Assembly (NCBI RefSeq): GCF_022483985.1
Contig: NZ_JAKVME010000003.1
Span: 85,001 to 149,000 of the forward strand
Source: Acetobacter sp.
GTDB taxonomy: Bacteria; Pseudomonadota; Alphaproteobacteria; Acetobacterales; Acetobacteraceae
DNA length: 64,000 nucleotides
Direction: 5' to 3'
Positions within the stretch are counted from its first letter, which is position 1, and each line of letters starts with the position of its first letter. The notes beneath the pieces are model-generated. The model was not told the origin of the DNA and made no database searches. It saw only the letters and a program-made list of their open reading frames with translations. The translations under genes were made by a program, and so were the position numbers. Shown piece by piece: positions 8,659-17,550 of the stretch.

Positions 8659-9815
8659 GCGACGAGCAGATCGCCAAGGGGCCGCGCCACGTTCTTTCGC
8701 GCTACCTCTCCCTCACGCTCATTTCCCGCACCGTCATGTGCTGCGGCATCCTCATCGCCCTGATGGAAATCCTCGCGCTCCTTGAACAGATGACGCCAAT
8801 TCTCAAGCGTCACCTCGGGATCAAGGGTGTGCTGACCTATATGGGACTACATCTGCCCGCGATGCTCCAGACCGCCCTGCCCCTCAGCGTGCTGATCGCA
8901 GGGCTGCTGATGTTCACGCAGATGACCATCTCCAGTGAAGTCGCCATTCTCAGGGCGGCGGGGCTCTCACCGTGGGGCTTCCTGCGGAAACTGCTGCCGT
9001 CCGCGCTCCTGATCGGTCTGTGCGGATGCGTGCTGGAAGACCAGATCACACCTCGTGCGGAACTGGCGCTTGCCTCGTGGTGGAACCGCACCAATCCGAC
9101 TCCGGACAACGGCAAGGCGTTCTGGTTCCACGTTCCTGCCGGAGAGGCCGCAGCGTGCAGGGGGCCCGCCACCGGACTCCCCGCAACCGATAGCGAGCTG
9201 GCGCATGTCGGCTATATCGCCCGCGCGGGTCGGGAAGCATTCAATATCGATCTGTATGATCGCAGCGCGGAAGGACGTATCCTGCGAACGCTGCACGCTG
9301 ATCACGCCGTCTACAGCTATAGTGGCTGGCACCTGTCCGACATCCACTGCGTGACGGTCTCGTTCGCCGAGCTGGACACCACAGCAAACGAGAGCACGGT
9401 CCTTGACGCGCTGTGGAAAAATCCGTTCGGGCCGAACGATATGCTGCGTCTTTCCATGGACGCCGCCCCCCTGTCTTCGGGCATGATTCTGGACGCGCTG
9501 CATGGCAGGATCGCGACCAACCAGACACCCGGCTATCTCCGCGCCGCGCTGCTGGAACGCTTTCTCAGACCGGCCGCGCTGATCGTCATGCTTTTATTGG
9601 CGATGCCGGTGATCTATATACCCCCCAGAACCGGACTGAGGAGCTGGTTACCGGTCTGGTGCCTCGGCGCCGGTCTGTTGTTCATCATTGTGCAGGGCAT
9701 GTTCCGCGCGATGGGCAACGCAGGTCTCCTACCGGCTCCCGTCGCGACTGTCCCCGGCCTTGTCATCTTCGCACTGGCCGCAGGCACCGCGTTATTAAGG
9801 AACGAAGACAAATGA
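8655..9815 (+). CDS. lptG: LptG-like permease (YjgP/YjgQ family), second of a pair
   Basis: A 386-residue partner of the preceding permease. The N-terminal half shows hydrophobic helices and the coupling loop TISSEVAILRAAGLSPWGFL, then a periplasmic domain and three C-terminal helices (for example ALIVMLLLAMPVIYIPP). The start overlaps lptF as ATGA. Known: LptF and LptG form a heterodimer with an LptB2 ATPase; no ATPase gene is in the window, so it would have to use LptB from elsewhere or a dedicated protein. Inference from context: extraction of a ceramide-based lipid for outer-membrane delivery. If these are the only lptFG genes of the genome, the ordinary LPS role applies. Confidence 0.82.
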   Translation: MSDEQIAKGPRHVLSRYLSLTLISRTVMCCGILIALMEILALLEQMTPILKRHLGIKGVLTYMGLHLPAMLQTALPLSVLIAGLLMFTQMTISSEVAILRAAGLSPWGFLRKLLPSALLIGLCGCVLEDQITPRAELALASWWNRTNPTPDNGKAFWFHVPAGEAAACRGPATGLPATDSELAHVGYIARAGREAFNIDLYDRSAEGRILRTLHADHAVYSYSGWHLSDIHCVTVSFAELDTTANESTVLDALWKNPFGPNDMLRLSMDAAPLSSGMILDALHGRIATNQTPGYLRAALLERFLRPAALIVMLLLAMPVIYIPPRTGLRSWLPVWCLGAGLLFIIVQGMFRAMGNAGLLPAPVATVPGLVIFALAAGTALLRNEDK

Positions 9816-10606
9816 GTGGCACCCTGCGGAATCCGACCATCCGGTCGGGGCGGAGCTTCGATCTCGGCAAGATGAATCTGCGTCAGCTCTGGATCGCCTA
9901 TCTGACTTACCCGACGATTCTGCTGTATTTCGCCCTCATTGTGGTCAGCTTCAGCCTCAGCGCGCGTTTCTTCGCCGGGTGGGGCGCAACGGCGGCCTCG
10001 ATCCTTGCCGTCATGCTGGTCTATCCGGTTGTCTGGTATTCCCTGCATCGCTGGATTCTGCACGGACAGTGGCTCTACAAGTCCCGCTGGACCGCTTCCC
10101 TGTGGAAGCGCATCCATTTCGACCATCATCAGGACCCGCATCTACTGGACGTCCTGTTCGGCGCGCCTGCCACGACTCTGCCCACCATCGGCGCTGTGAC
10201 GATTCCCGTCGGCTGGCTGATCGGCGGCTGGGGGGCTTCGGCAGCCGCTTTTGGCGCGGGTGTGGCGATCACTTGTATTTACGAATTCTTTCACTGCATC
10301 CAGCACCTGAACTACAAGCCGAAGGCGGCATGGATTCAGCGGATGAAGGCGTGGCACGTCCTGCATCACTTCCATGATGAGGACGGAAATTTCGGCATCA
10401 CCAGCTATGTCGTGGATCGTGCGTTCGGCTCTTTCTATGAAGAGGCCCGCGCCCGCCCCCGCAGCCCGAGCGTGTTCAATCTCGGCTACAATCTGGAGCA
10501 GGCGAAGCGGTATCCGTGGGTCATGAAGCTGACCGGCTCTCCGCCGCGGGACCGGCCCGACGGTGCCCGTCCTTCCAGCCGCGCCGAAAGCCGTGACGCA
10601 GCGTGA
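9812..10606 (+). CDS. Membrane fatty-acid hydroxylase / sterol desaturase family enzyme (candidate ceramide 2-hydroxylase)
   Basis: A 264-residue membrane protein starting at ATG 9812, which overlaps the lptG stop as ATGA. Four membrane helices are visible and all histidine clusters of the di-iron hydroxylase superfamily are present: HRWILH, HFDHH, HCIQH and HVLHH. Family role: O2-dependent hydroxylation or desaturation of lipid acyl chains at a membrane-bound di-iron centre. Acetic acid bacteria make dihydroceramides bearing 2-hydroxy fatty acids, and FA2H-type 2-hydroxylases belong to this superfamily, so hydroxylation of the ceramide acyl chain is the natural guess. A C4-hydroxylase acting on the long-chain base is the alternative. 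Confidence 0.82.
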   Translation: MSGTLRNPTIRSGRSFDLGKMNLRQLWIAYLTYPTILLYFALIVVSFSLSARFFAGWGATAASILAVMLVYPVVWYSLHRWILHGQWLYKSRWTASLWKRIHFDHHQDPHLLDVLFGAPATTLPTIGAVTIPVGWLIGGWGASAAAFGAGVAITCIYEFFHCIQHLNYKPKAAWIQRMKAWHVLHHFHDEDGNFGITSYVVDRAFGSFYEEARARPRSPSVFNLGYNLEQAKRYPWVMKLTGSPPRDRPDGARPSSRAESRDAA

Positions 10607-11376
10607 GTGAGGCCAGACTGACGGCGATCGTTCTCGCAGGATCACGCGCAGGCGCCGCCGACCCGATGGCGGTCGCCGCCGGACTTTCACACAAGGCGCT
10701 GATCCCGATTGCCGGGAAACCGATGATTACGCATGTGCTCGACACGCTCCGCGCCGTGCCGGACATCGGGCGCATTCTTGTCTGCATTGAAAATCCTGCT
10801 GTTCTGGACGGTATCCTTCCGGACGGCGTGGAGACGATGGATGCCGCACAGGGACCGAGCGCCGGCCCGAGCGCCAGTGTTCTTGCCGCCATTCGTGACT
10901 GCGGAACGCCACTTCTGATCACCACAGCGGACAATCCGCTTCTCCGGCCAGAATGGGTGCGGTTTTTTCTGGATGGCGTCGGAAGCGCCGACATCGCCGT
11001 GGGAGTCGCCAGCGAAGCGGCTGTGACGCGGGATGTTCCGGGAACATCCCGGACGTTCATCCGTCTTTCCGATGTCGCCTTTTCAGGCTGCAATCTTTTC
11101 CTGTTCCGTACACCGGCCTCCGCGAGAGTCGCCATGCTGTGGCGGACAATTGAAAAGGAACGCAAGCATCCGCTCAAGATGGGCTGGCTGCTTGGGCCTT
11201 CCATTCTGCTCCGGTTCCTGCTGAAGCGTCTGGGAACGAAAAACCTGCTGGCGCGCATTCTGAAACTGACCGGCGCACAGGGAAAATTCGTTTTCATGCC
11301 GGATGGTCGAGCGGCTGTGGACGTGGACAAGCCTGCCGATCTGGTTCTAGTGCGGAAGCTGATGGAAACGGCTTAA
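10603..11376 (+). CDS. Nucleotidyltransferase (MobA-like NTP transferase)
   Basis: A 257-residue protein with the GT-A-like nucleotidyltransferase N-terminus TAIVLAGSRAGAADPMA, then KALIPIAGKPMITHVLDTL and a TTADNPLL metal-binding strand. GTG start overlaps the hydroxylase stop as GTGA, making it the last of five overlapping genes. Known: MobA-like enzymes transfer NMP to phosphorylated small molecules; a phosphoglycerate cytidylyltransferase of this general type (CpgD) acts in Caulobacter ceramide phosphoglycerate synthesis. Inference: it activates the head-group precursor of the sphingolipid. The exact substrate is not readable. A MobA role in molybdopterin is unlikely given the context and the substrate region. 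Confidence 0.75.
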   Translation: MSEARLTAIVLAGSRAGAADPMAVAAGLSHKALIPIAGKPMITHVLDTLRAVPDIGRILVCIENPAVLDGILPDGVETMDAAQGPSAGPSASVLAAIRDCGTPLLITTADNPLLRPEWVRFFLDGVGSADIAVGVASEAAVTRDVPGTSRTFIRLSDVAFSGCNLFLFRTPASARVAMLWRTIEKERKHPLKMGWLLGPSILLRFLLKRLGTKNLLARILKLTGAQGKFVFMPDGRAAVDVDKPADLVLVRKLMETA

Positions 11377-11430
11377 ACCGCCGTTTCCTTTTCAGGGGTA
11401 ATATCTTCTTTAAAGAGACTGATGCTCTCT

Positions 11431-11469
11431 AAAGCTTTTTGAAAAAAGCTTCACCAAAAACTTCTTTTT
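11431..11469. repeat. Dispersed intergenic hairpin repeat R1, copy 2
   Basis: Same unit as at 2498: AAAGCTTTTTGAAAAAAGCT followed by TCACCAAAAACTTCTTTTT, located 55 bp after the nucleotidyltransferase stop. Confidence 0.7.
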
Positions 11470-11542
11470 ATTTTGCAGTGATTTCCGGGGTTTATCCATG
11501 CATTTTCGGAACATCTTTCTCAAAAAAAGAAGCATCTGATAC

Positions 11543-11568
11543 AAAAAAATCCCGCATTGCTGCGGGCT
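11543..11568 (-). terminator. Displaced terminator of guaA
   Basis: On the minus strand this is GCCCGCAG-CAAT-GCGGG followed by seven T-type bases, a classic intrinsic terminator. It lies about 30 bp beyond the left att copy, which itself is a copy of the guaA 3' end. Before island insertion it would have stood just after guaA; now guaA is 18 kb away. Confidence 0.75.
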
Positions 11569-11598
11569 CTTTCAAAACAGAGACAAGCCGGACGCGGG

Positions 11599-11614
11599 AT
11601 CACTCCCACTCGAT
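11599..11614. repeat. Left attachment site (attL core)
   Basis: ATCACTCCCACTCGAT. Read on the minus strand it still encodes the guaA ending Ile-Glu-Trp-Glu-stop, so this is the remnant of the original gene end. It matches 29711-29726 at 15 of 16 bases; the mismatch is a silent third-position change (GAG versus GAA). Confidence 0.85.
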
Positions 11615-11903
11615 TGTTCTAAGCCCAGTTAGGTCATTGATCTAGCTTGGTTTTTTCTTACTCTGCGCCCTGGTAGCCGCCTCATGGGCCGTCAAAAAGT
11701 TACGGTGTTGATTTCAAAGGGAAATTACATTGGAAATTTTTTTCTGGGTTTCGGCATCTATCGATGTCGATCAGCCCCTCCAGGCTGTTGCCGGTCCCGC
11801 GAAGCACTGCGAGGCGCACAGAAAAAGTACCGTCATTCCTTATAGCAGAGTCTCTCCTCTTGGGAGAGCCGGACGCGACGGTCAACGCGAGCGGTTGCCG
11901 TGC
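11615..11903. other. Left island margin, no gene
   Basis: 289 bp between attL and the end of gajB. No coding signal is seen. It holds one AAAAAGTACCGTCA arm-type repeat (11822-11835) and a degenerate relative, CAAAAAGTTACGGTG, near 11692. The rest is unremarkable. Confidence 0.6.
11822..11835 (+). repeat. Integrase arm-type repeat, left-end copy
   Basis: AAAAAGTACCGTCA, identical to the copies at 29434-29447 and 29506-29519 at the other island end, 18 kb away. Identical short repeats placed inside both att ends fit integrase arm-binding sites. Confidence 0.65.
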
Positions 11904-13670
11904 TTATGCCGGCACGGCCGCTGGCTCCGCTGGCAAGGCGACGATGTTGTCGCCCCCGAACCAAGCCGTAAGCCGCGCCATGGCGTTAGCGCTGAGCACC
12001 TGAGTGAACAGGAGCGCAAGACGGACCTTTGGCCGAGAACATGCCACGTAGAAGAGGTTGCGGTTGTTCTCGAAGAACTCTGCTTTATCGGCGGGCGGAC
12101 CGGGCTCGATCCACTCGAGCATCTGGCCGAAGTTGTATTTGTTCCAGCCGCGACCGACGATCACGAGCACGTTCTCGAACTCGGCGCCCTTGACGCCGTG
12201 CTTCGTGGCAAAGGGAGTGTGACCGTCGATGAAGCGATCAAGTGCGACTAGCTCAGCATAAGGGACAGCACGCAGCTTCCGGAGCTGGGTAATACGGCGG
12301 GACTCTCCTTCGATCGGCTCGGCGCCTGCTTCGGTCAGCCGTCGCTCTGCGTCTTCAACTGGCTCTGGAAGACGCATATGCGGCTGTGCAGCGATGAAAT
12401 CGACAACCTCGCCGATGGTCCCCGATGTGCGCAAAGCGATCAACGCGGTCATGGCGTCCGACCATGCGACCTTGTCGGCGTGCTTATGGATTTTTGGGGT
12501 GCCGGTACCGAAACATCCGAACATTTCACCGTATCGCTTGGCCTCAAATGCGGCGCAGGCCGGCTCAAAGTGGTCGGTCAGAAATTTGATATGCGGATCG
12601 TCCTTCTTCAGCCAGGGGTCGTTGAACTGGCCGTAGATCGGCGGGATGCTGGAATACCCCTGCTCGCGCGCAAGCACGCTGTGGCTGAGCATAAGGATCT
12701 TGGTCGTCCCGACCGAAAAGTCCCAGCCCTCCGCTGCAAGCCTCTGCTTGATATGCGCGAAATACGCTTTGGCCGCCTCGGGAGTGGTATCGCCGGTCCA
12801 ATGGCCACCGCCTTGTCCGGTCCGCCTGATGCCGGGCCAAAGATTGGTATGATACACTCGCGCCTCGCCAGGAAGCGCTGGATCACGCACCATTTGCGGT
12901 AACGCCGGTCGCATCCGATTGAGGACTTGGACGATAGGGTCGGTGGATCGGAAGTTCGCGTTCTTGTCGATCACTTCCAGCGCGGCATGCTCGACAAGGC
13001 CGCAGCCTTCGCCATAAATTTTCTGCCAGTGGTCGCCGAAAAGCCCAATCTGCGGACCTTGGCCCGCGTCGAGAAAGTCCGCCTTGATCGCATCGACGAA
13101 GCCAGCATCGGTGTCTTGATACTCGTCGATCAAAAGGATGGGAAAGCGCGCCGTGAGGACAGACCGGAACTTCGGATAGGCTAGCATCTGGATCATCAGC
13201 GCCAGCACGTCGTCGTGCCGTAACGTCACCTGGTGATCACTGACGCTCGGATACCCCAGTTCGTAATGGACGCGGCGGGCTCCGATGCCGCCGACTGGTT
13301 CAAGGCGTTCCGCCCAGCCCTCAAGCGCGGGAACGAGCGCACGCAGCGTCGATTGGAAGTCGTGCAGAATGGACCAGCAAAAACCGTGAATCGTATCGGG
13401 GCGCACGGCAGGATGGGCCTGAATGCGCGAGATGATCTCGTCCTTGGCGACGTTGGTGTAGGTGATGCAGGCGACCTGCTGCCCGCGGCGAAGAAGCTCG
13501 GCGCCGCGACGGTCGATCAGGCGGCGGAGCGCTTTATCGAGCGAGTACGTCTTGCCGGCGCCAGCGCCAGCTTCCAGCCGGAAGCTGCGCCCATCGTCCA
13601 AACAGCCGAACATCCGTTCAAGGGCGACGCGCCCGGCGGCGTCTGCGGGATTCTCCGCTTCCTCAGCCAT
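11904..13670 (-). CDS. gajB: Gabija protein GajB, UvrD/Rep-type helicase
   Basis: 588 residues from ATG 13670, chosen because GAGGTGG lies 6 bp upstream; it overlaps the gajA stop by 8 bp. All superfamily-1 helicase motifs are visible: Walker A EAGAGAGKT (33-41), Walker B LLIDEYQDTD (DEYQ 182-185), GDHWQKIYG, NFRSTD, TKHGVKGAEF and FYVACSRPK. Known: with GajA it forms Gabija, where the GajA complex nicks phage DNA and GajB acts with it. Pairing with an OLD-type ATPase/TOPRIM nuclease gene is the defining context. Complete and apparently intact, unlike its partner. Confidence 0.88.
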   Translation of the reverse strand: MAEEAENPADAAGRVALERMFGCLDDGRSFRLEAGAGAGKTYSLDKALRRLIDRRGAELLRRGQQVACITYTNVAKDEIISRIQAHPAVRPDTIHGFCWSILHDFQSTLRALVPALEGWAERLEPVGGIGARRVHYELGYPSVSDHQVTLRHDDVLALMIQMLAYPKFRSVLTARFPILLIDEYQDTDAGFVDAIKADFLDAGQGPQIGLFGDHWQKIYGEGCGLVEHAALEVIDKNANFRSTDPIVQVLNRMRPALPQMVRDPALPGEARVYHTNLWPGIRRTGQGGGHWTGDTTPEAAKAYFAHIKQRLAAEGWDFSVGTTKILMLSHSVLAREQGYSSIPPIYGQFNDPWLKKDDPHIKFLTDHFEPACAAFEAKRYGEMFGCFGTGTPKIHKHADKVAWSDAMTALIALRTSGTIGEVVDFIAAQPHMRLPEPVEDAERRLTEAGAEPIEGESRRITQLRKLRAVPYAELVALDRFIDGHTPFATKHGVKGAEFENVLVIVGRGWNKYNFGQMLEWIEPGPPADKAEFFENNRNLFYVACSRPKVRLALLFTQVLSANAMARLTAWFGGDNIVALPAEPAAVPA

Positions 13671-15731
13671 TCTCGCCCACCTCAGCCACATTCACCGCCA
13701 CGCCGGCGGCGCCTGCCACGATCTCGACCGCCACCGCCGGAGCTGGGGCCACGGGTGCAGGATTGCCCTCCGCCAGCCAGCGCAGCCCCTCTGCGATGTA
13801 TCGGGGAACGTTCCAGTCCATGTGCTCGATCGCGTGCTCTAGGGCAAAGGTGGACTTCTTCTGATCCGCAGCAAGGGCATAGGCGGCCAGCGCTTGGTCG
13901 CCGTCCAGGGGGAAGCGTGCAGGATTGGCCAGGATGAAGGCGTCCTCAAAGCTTCGGCCGCACGGTCCCCCGGCCGCTTCCGGTATCTGGAAGGCAACGC
14001 GCCGAACGCCGGTCGCTTTGTCAGGCGCATTCTTTCCCAACAGCGCCTCGGGCGAAACATCGTCTCCGAACCATGCTTTCAGGCATCCGTTGCTGGTGAA
14101 CACCCCGTCCGCGACTGGCACGGCCACGCGCTTCCCAGCATCGTTGGGCTTCACTGCGTCGATGTCGGTAATGATGAGGGTGCGCAATTCGAGGAAGGAC
14201 AGGAGATCGAAAAAACGGTGGGCATAGGCCCCGCCGACCTCCATCACCGTGAGATACTGGCTGCCGAGCTGCGGTTGCCCGGCGGCCGCGCCGTCCGTCT
14301 TGCGGATCATGGCCGGAAGCAGGATGCGCTCCGCTGTTCCCTCGATCAGGACCGCCTTGTCGGCGAAGAACAGATCGCACCGGGTCAAGGTTAGATACTG
14401 ATGCAGAAACTCGCGATCCGGCTCGGGGGCACCGCCCATGCCCTTGCGCAAATCCTTCACGAGTGACCGGCGCATGCCTTCGCCATCCGGAACGGAGAGG
14501 AAATAGCGCATGGCCTCGAACCGCGCTTCGTTCGCCATGTGGGGAGAGTGAGTGGTGACGACGAACTGGACCGGCCATGGCCGGTTCTCATTGAGCTGGG
14601 CGATGAAGGCGCTGGGATCTGGTCGAGCTGCCTGATGAAGACCTCCTGCATCTGGGGATGCAGGTGCGCCTCCGGCTCTTCGATGAAGATGAGATGCACC
14701 CCGGCCGCGGTCGGTGTGGCCTGATATTCGCGGAAGAAACGCAGCAACTGGAGCAGCATATAGACGAGGTTGCGCACGCCGAGCCCGTTGTAGGTTTCGG
14801 GCAGCGTCATGCCGTTGACGCCGACGTAGCGAACCTTGGTGTGATCGTTCAGCAGCTTCTCGACATCAAAGCTGGTCTCGGTAACGAGGCCCGGATCGGA
14901 GAGGCCGGGATAACCGAACAGGTCGAACGTCGGCAGGAGTGAGGTGAGCTTGGCGTTGAAGCCGGCATGTAGGTCGCCCTGGATTTGCTCCACGGCTTCC
15001 TTGAGCTGCTCGGCCGTCGTCCGCTTTTCTGGATCGACTGGATCGGTCAGCGCAGACTGAAAGAGCACCTCGACGACCTTCCCCAGAACGTCCCGCTCGC
15101 GATGCGTATCGTCGTCGAGGCCGCGTTGCGCGTTGATGAAGCCGCCCCGGATCAGCGTCGTGAGCGTTTTCGGCTCCAGCGACTTTCGATTGGTCGGATC
15201 GTTGGGGTCAACGGCCTCCAGCGATGCCGCATAGGCAGCCTGCACGCGGCTGCCCAACGCCCGAAACAGGTTCCGGCGGTTGATCGCCACGTCATCGCCG
15301 ACGGCGAGATCTGTGAAGAGTACGGTAGGCGCGGTTGGTCGAGGGCCATAGGTAAGAACGAGTCTTGCGTCTCTGCTGTCCGGATCGAGATCGACGATGC
15401 ACTCGCTCAATGGGCCAAGGTCTGGGGCGTCAATGTCGTAGGTGATGTCGATCGTGATCTTGATGGACGGGAGGAGTGCAACGACATCCGGCGCAGAGCC
15501 CCCCGCGTTGCTTGCCTCAAATGCCGCCCAGAAGCACTCGTGACAGCCCAGGGAAAAGTCCTCGATCCTGAACGATGGCACCTTATCGCCGAGGAGCCTC
15601 CGGAACAGCTCCGCAATCGACGTTTTGCCACTGTTGTTCCGGCCGACAATCAACGTGGTGCGATCTTCGAACCCAACCGCAATATCGCGCAGGAGTCGAA
15701 AATTCTCGATTTGAACTTCCTTGATCCGCAC
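13663..15731 (-). pseudogene. gajA: Gabija protein GajA (ATPase-TOPRIM nuclease), single-base frameshift
   Basis: The gene runs in two overlapping frames. The upstream frame (from GTG 15731) has the Walker A motif GRNNSGKT (30-37) and the ABC-type Walker B LIFIEEPEAHLHPQ near residue 350. The downstream frame carries TTHSPHMANEARFEAM, then the TOPRIM motifs LIEGTAE and ITDIDAV (Asp-x-Asp). The break is at 14614-14616, a run of C on the coding strand. Adding one C there would restore a continuous IPSAFIAQLNEN junction. GajA is the ATP-sensing endonuclease of Gabija. Either the system is inactive here, or this is a sequencing error or a slippage site. The joined length, about 690 residues, is somewhat more than well-known GajA proteins. 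Confidence 0.82.
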
Positions 15732-15824
15732 CGAGCCCCCCGTTCTTAGTTAATTCGCAGGCACCTTCCGGTGCCCAAGGAGGCCTCGCCCCATTGCCTC
15801 CCAAAAGGCCCTCAGAGGCACCCC

Positions 15825-15859
15825 TTGAATGTCAGAAAAAGATAGCTTATTTTCTAACA
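15825..15859 (+). promoter_or_regulatory. Promoter and inverted-repeat operator of the AbiE operon
   Basis: TTGAAT (15825-15830), 17 bp, then TATTTT (15848-15853) form a fair sigma-70 promoter. Overlapping it are inverted arms TGTCAGAAAA (15830-15839) and TTTTCTAACA (15850-15859), matching 9 of 10. AbiEi antitoxins repress their own promoter by binding inverted repeats, which fits. The start codon at 15861 lies about where transcription would begin, so the mRNA may be leaderless. Confidence 0.6.
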
Positions 15860-15860
15860 G

Positions 15861-16490
15861 ATGAAAACCCCGGCTGTATCCGTTCCTGATCGAGTGATGA
15901 GGCGTGTTCGCGCAAGCGGACGCGGCAGCGTTTTCACGCCCAGCGACTTCCTCACCGTCGCCGCTCGCCCGTCGGTCGATCAGGCACTCTCCCGGCTAGT
16001 CAAGGGCGGCCAGCTTCGGCGTCTAGCGCGTGGGCTCTATGACTTCCCCAAGCTGCATCCGAAGCTCGGTCCTCTCTCGCCCGCTCCAGACGATGTCGCC
16101 AAGGCACTCGCCCGGGAGACCGGCTCGCAGGTTCAGATCGCGGGTGCGCGGGCGGCGAACGTGCTCGGGCTCTCGACGCAGGTTCCTGCCCAGAGCACTT
16201 ACCTGACCGATGGTCCCTCTCGGCGCGTCGTGCTGGGCAAGCGCGTCGTTGATCTTCGTCATGCTTCGCCCAAGCATCTCATCGCACCCGGAAGCCCCGC
16301 CGGCACAGTCGTTCAAGCCCTTCGCCATGTCGGCCCTGTGCGCGCGGCGGACGTCGCGCAGATCGCGTCGCGGCGGCTTTCGGCGACCGACAAGAAGACG
16401 CTAGCCTCGACCGCCGTTCAGGCGCCTGCCTGGATGCGTCCTACTCTCGTCTCGATTGCCAACGCGGCGGCGGCTGATATCGATGGATGA
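15861..16490 (+). CDS. abiEi: AbiEi-type antitoxin / transcriptional repressor (DUF6088-like)
   Basis: 209 residues. An N-terminal winged-helix-like segment (FTPSDFLTVAARPSVDQALSRLVKGGQLRRLARGLYDF) is followed by a C-terminal domain with the HASPKHL region common to AbiEi/DUF6088 proteins. Known: in the type IV toxin-antitoxin AbiE, this protein represses the operon and counters the nucleotidyltransferase toxin AbiEii. It overlaps the toxin gene by 8 bp, and the inverted repeat just upstream fits autorepression. AbiE systems defend against phage by abortive infection and stabilise mobile elements. Confidence 0.82.
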   Translation: MKTPAVSVPDRVMRRVRASGRGSVFTPSDFLTVAARPSVDQALSRLVKGGQLRRLARGLYDFPKLHPKLGPLSPAPDDVAKALARETGSQVQIAGARAANVLGLSTQVPAQSTYLTDGPSRRVVLGKRVVDLRHASPKHLIAPGSPAGTVVQALRHVGPVRAADVAQIASRRLSATDKKTLASTAVQAPAWMRPTLVSIANAAAADIDG

Positions 16491-17520
16491 GGTCGCCCGT
16501 CTTCCCGCCGCCGATCGCGCCGCTCTCTTCGGGGAGACCGGCGCTGGCCGGGGTGTCGCCGACACGATCATCGAGAAAGACTTCTGGGTTTGCTGGGCCC
16601 TAAGACGCCTCTTCGGCCTGCCAAAAGGGGCGACAGCGACCCTCGTCTTCAAGGGCGGCACATCGCTCTCCAAGGCGTTCGAAGCCATCCGTCGCTTCTC
16701 CGAGGACATAGACCTCTCGTTCGATCGGGCTGAACTCGGCTACACCGGGGATCGCGATCCCGAGAAGGAGGGGATCAGCAGGAAGCAGGCGGCCCGGCTG
16801 ATCGACGATCTCGTCGGCGACGTCGAGCGTCATATCGCCGGGCAACTCCTCCCGGCGCTTCGCGCCGCGATCGTCGAACAGCTCGGCGAGCCGGCTAACG
16901 GCGAGTGGACGCTGGAGATCGACGCCGGCGACGCCCAGACGGTCAACTTCCACTATCCCACCGCTCTGCCCGCCGCCGAATATGAGGGCATGGCCTACAT
17001 CACGCCGCGCGTGAAGCTCGAGCTCGGCGCGCGCGGCGATCCCTGGCCCACCGAGGAAAAAGTCATTCGCCCTTACGCGGCCGACGACTATCCCGATTTC
17101 TTCGAAAAGCCTGACACCAGAGTGACCGTGCTGTCAGCGCGACGCACATTCTGGGAGAAGGCGACCGCGCTTCACGCCGAGGCGCACCGCCCGGCCGACT
17201 CGCCGACACCGCAGTATTTCTCGCGACACTATTACGACCTCGCCATGCTCCTCGACACGGCCGAGTGCCAAGCCGCTGCGACCGACTTTGATCTGCTGGC
17301 GCAGGTGGCCTCCCACAAAGCCACCTTCTTCCGTTCCGGATGGGCCAGCTACGACACCGCGCGACCTGGAACCCTGCGGCTGATGCCCGACGCGTCGCGG
17401 GTCAAGGATTTGCGCGGCGACTACCGGGCGATGGCGCCGATGATGTTTGACGAGACGCCGCCTTCGTTCGACGACATTCTGGCGAAGATTGCGATGCTTC
17501 AAGAAACGATCAACAGCTGA
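16483..17520 (+). CDS. abiEii: AbiEii-type nucleotidyltransferase toxin
   Basis: 345 residues from ATG 16483 (an in-frame ATG at 16456 is possible). The motif IIEKDFW (29-35), then FKGGTSLSKAF with GGTS at 58-61 and RFSEDIDLSFD with Asp75 and Asp77, is the signature of AbiEii/DUF1814 nucleotidyltransferases. Known relatives transfer nucleotides to tRNA or other targets and stop growth. The overlap with the antitoxin gene means coupled translation. The operon continues into a nuclease and Hachiman genes with short gaps, so the AbiEi repressor could control them too. Confidence 0.85.
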   Translation: MDEVARLPAADRAALFGETGAGRGVADTIIEKDFWVCWALRRLFGLPKGATATLVFKGGTSLSKAFEAIRRFSEDIDLSFDRAELGYTGDRDPEKEGISRKQAARLIDDLVGDVERHIAGQLLPALRAAIVEQLGEPANGEWTLEIDAGDAQTVNFHYPTALPAAEYEGMAYITPRVKLELGARGDPWPTEEKVIRPYAADDYPDFFEKPDTRVTVLSARRTFWEKATALHAEAHRPADSPTPQYFSRHYYDLAMLLDTAECQAAATDFDLLAQVASHKATFFRSGWASYDTARPGTLRLMPDASRVKDLRGDYRAMAPMMFDETPPSFDDILAKIAMLQETINS

Positions 17521-17550
17521 CTCGAGGCTGCTTACAGCGGAGGAAGATTC

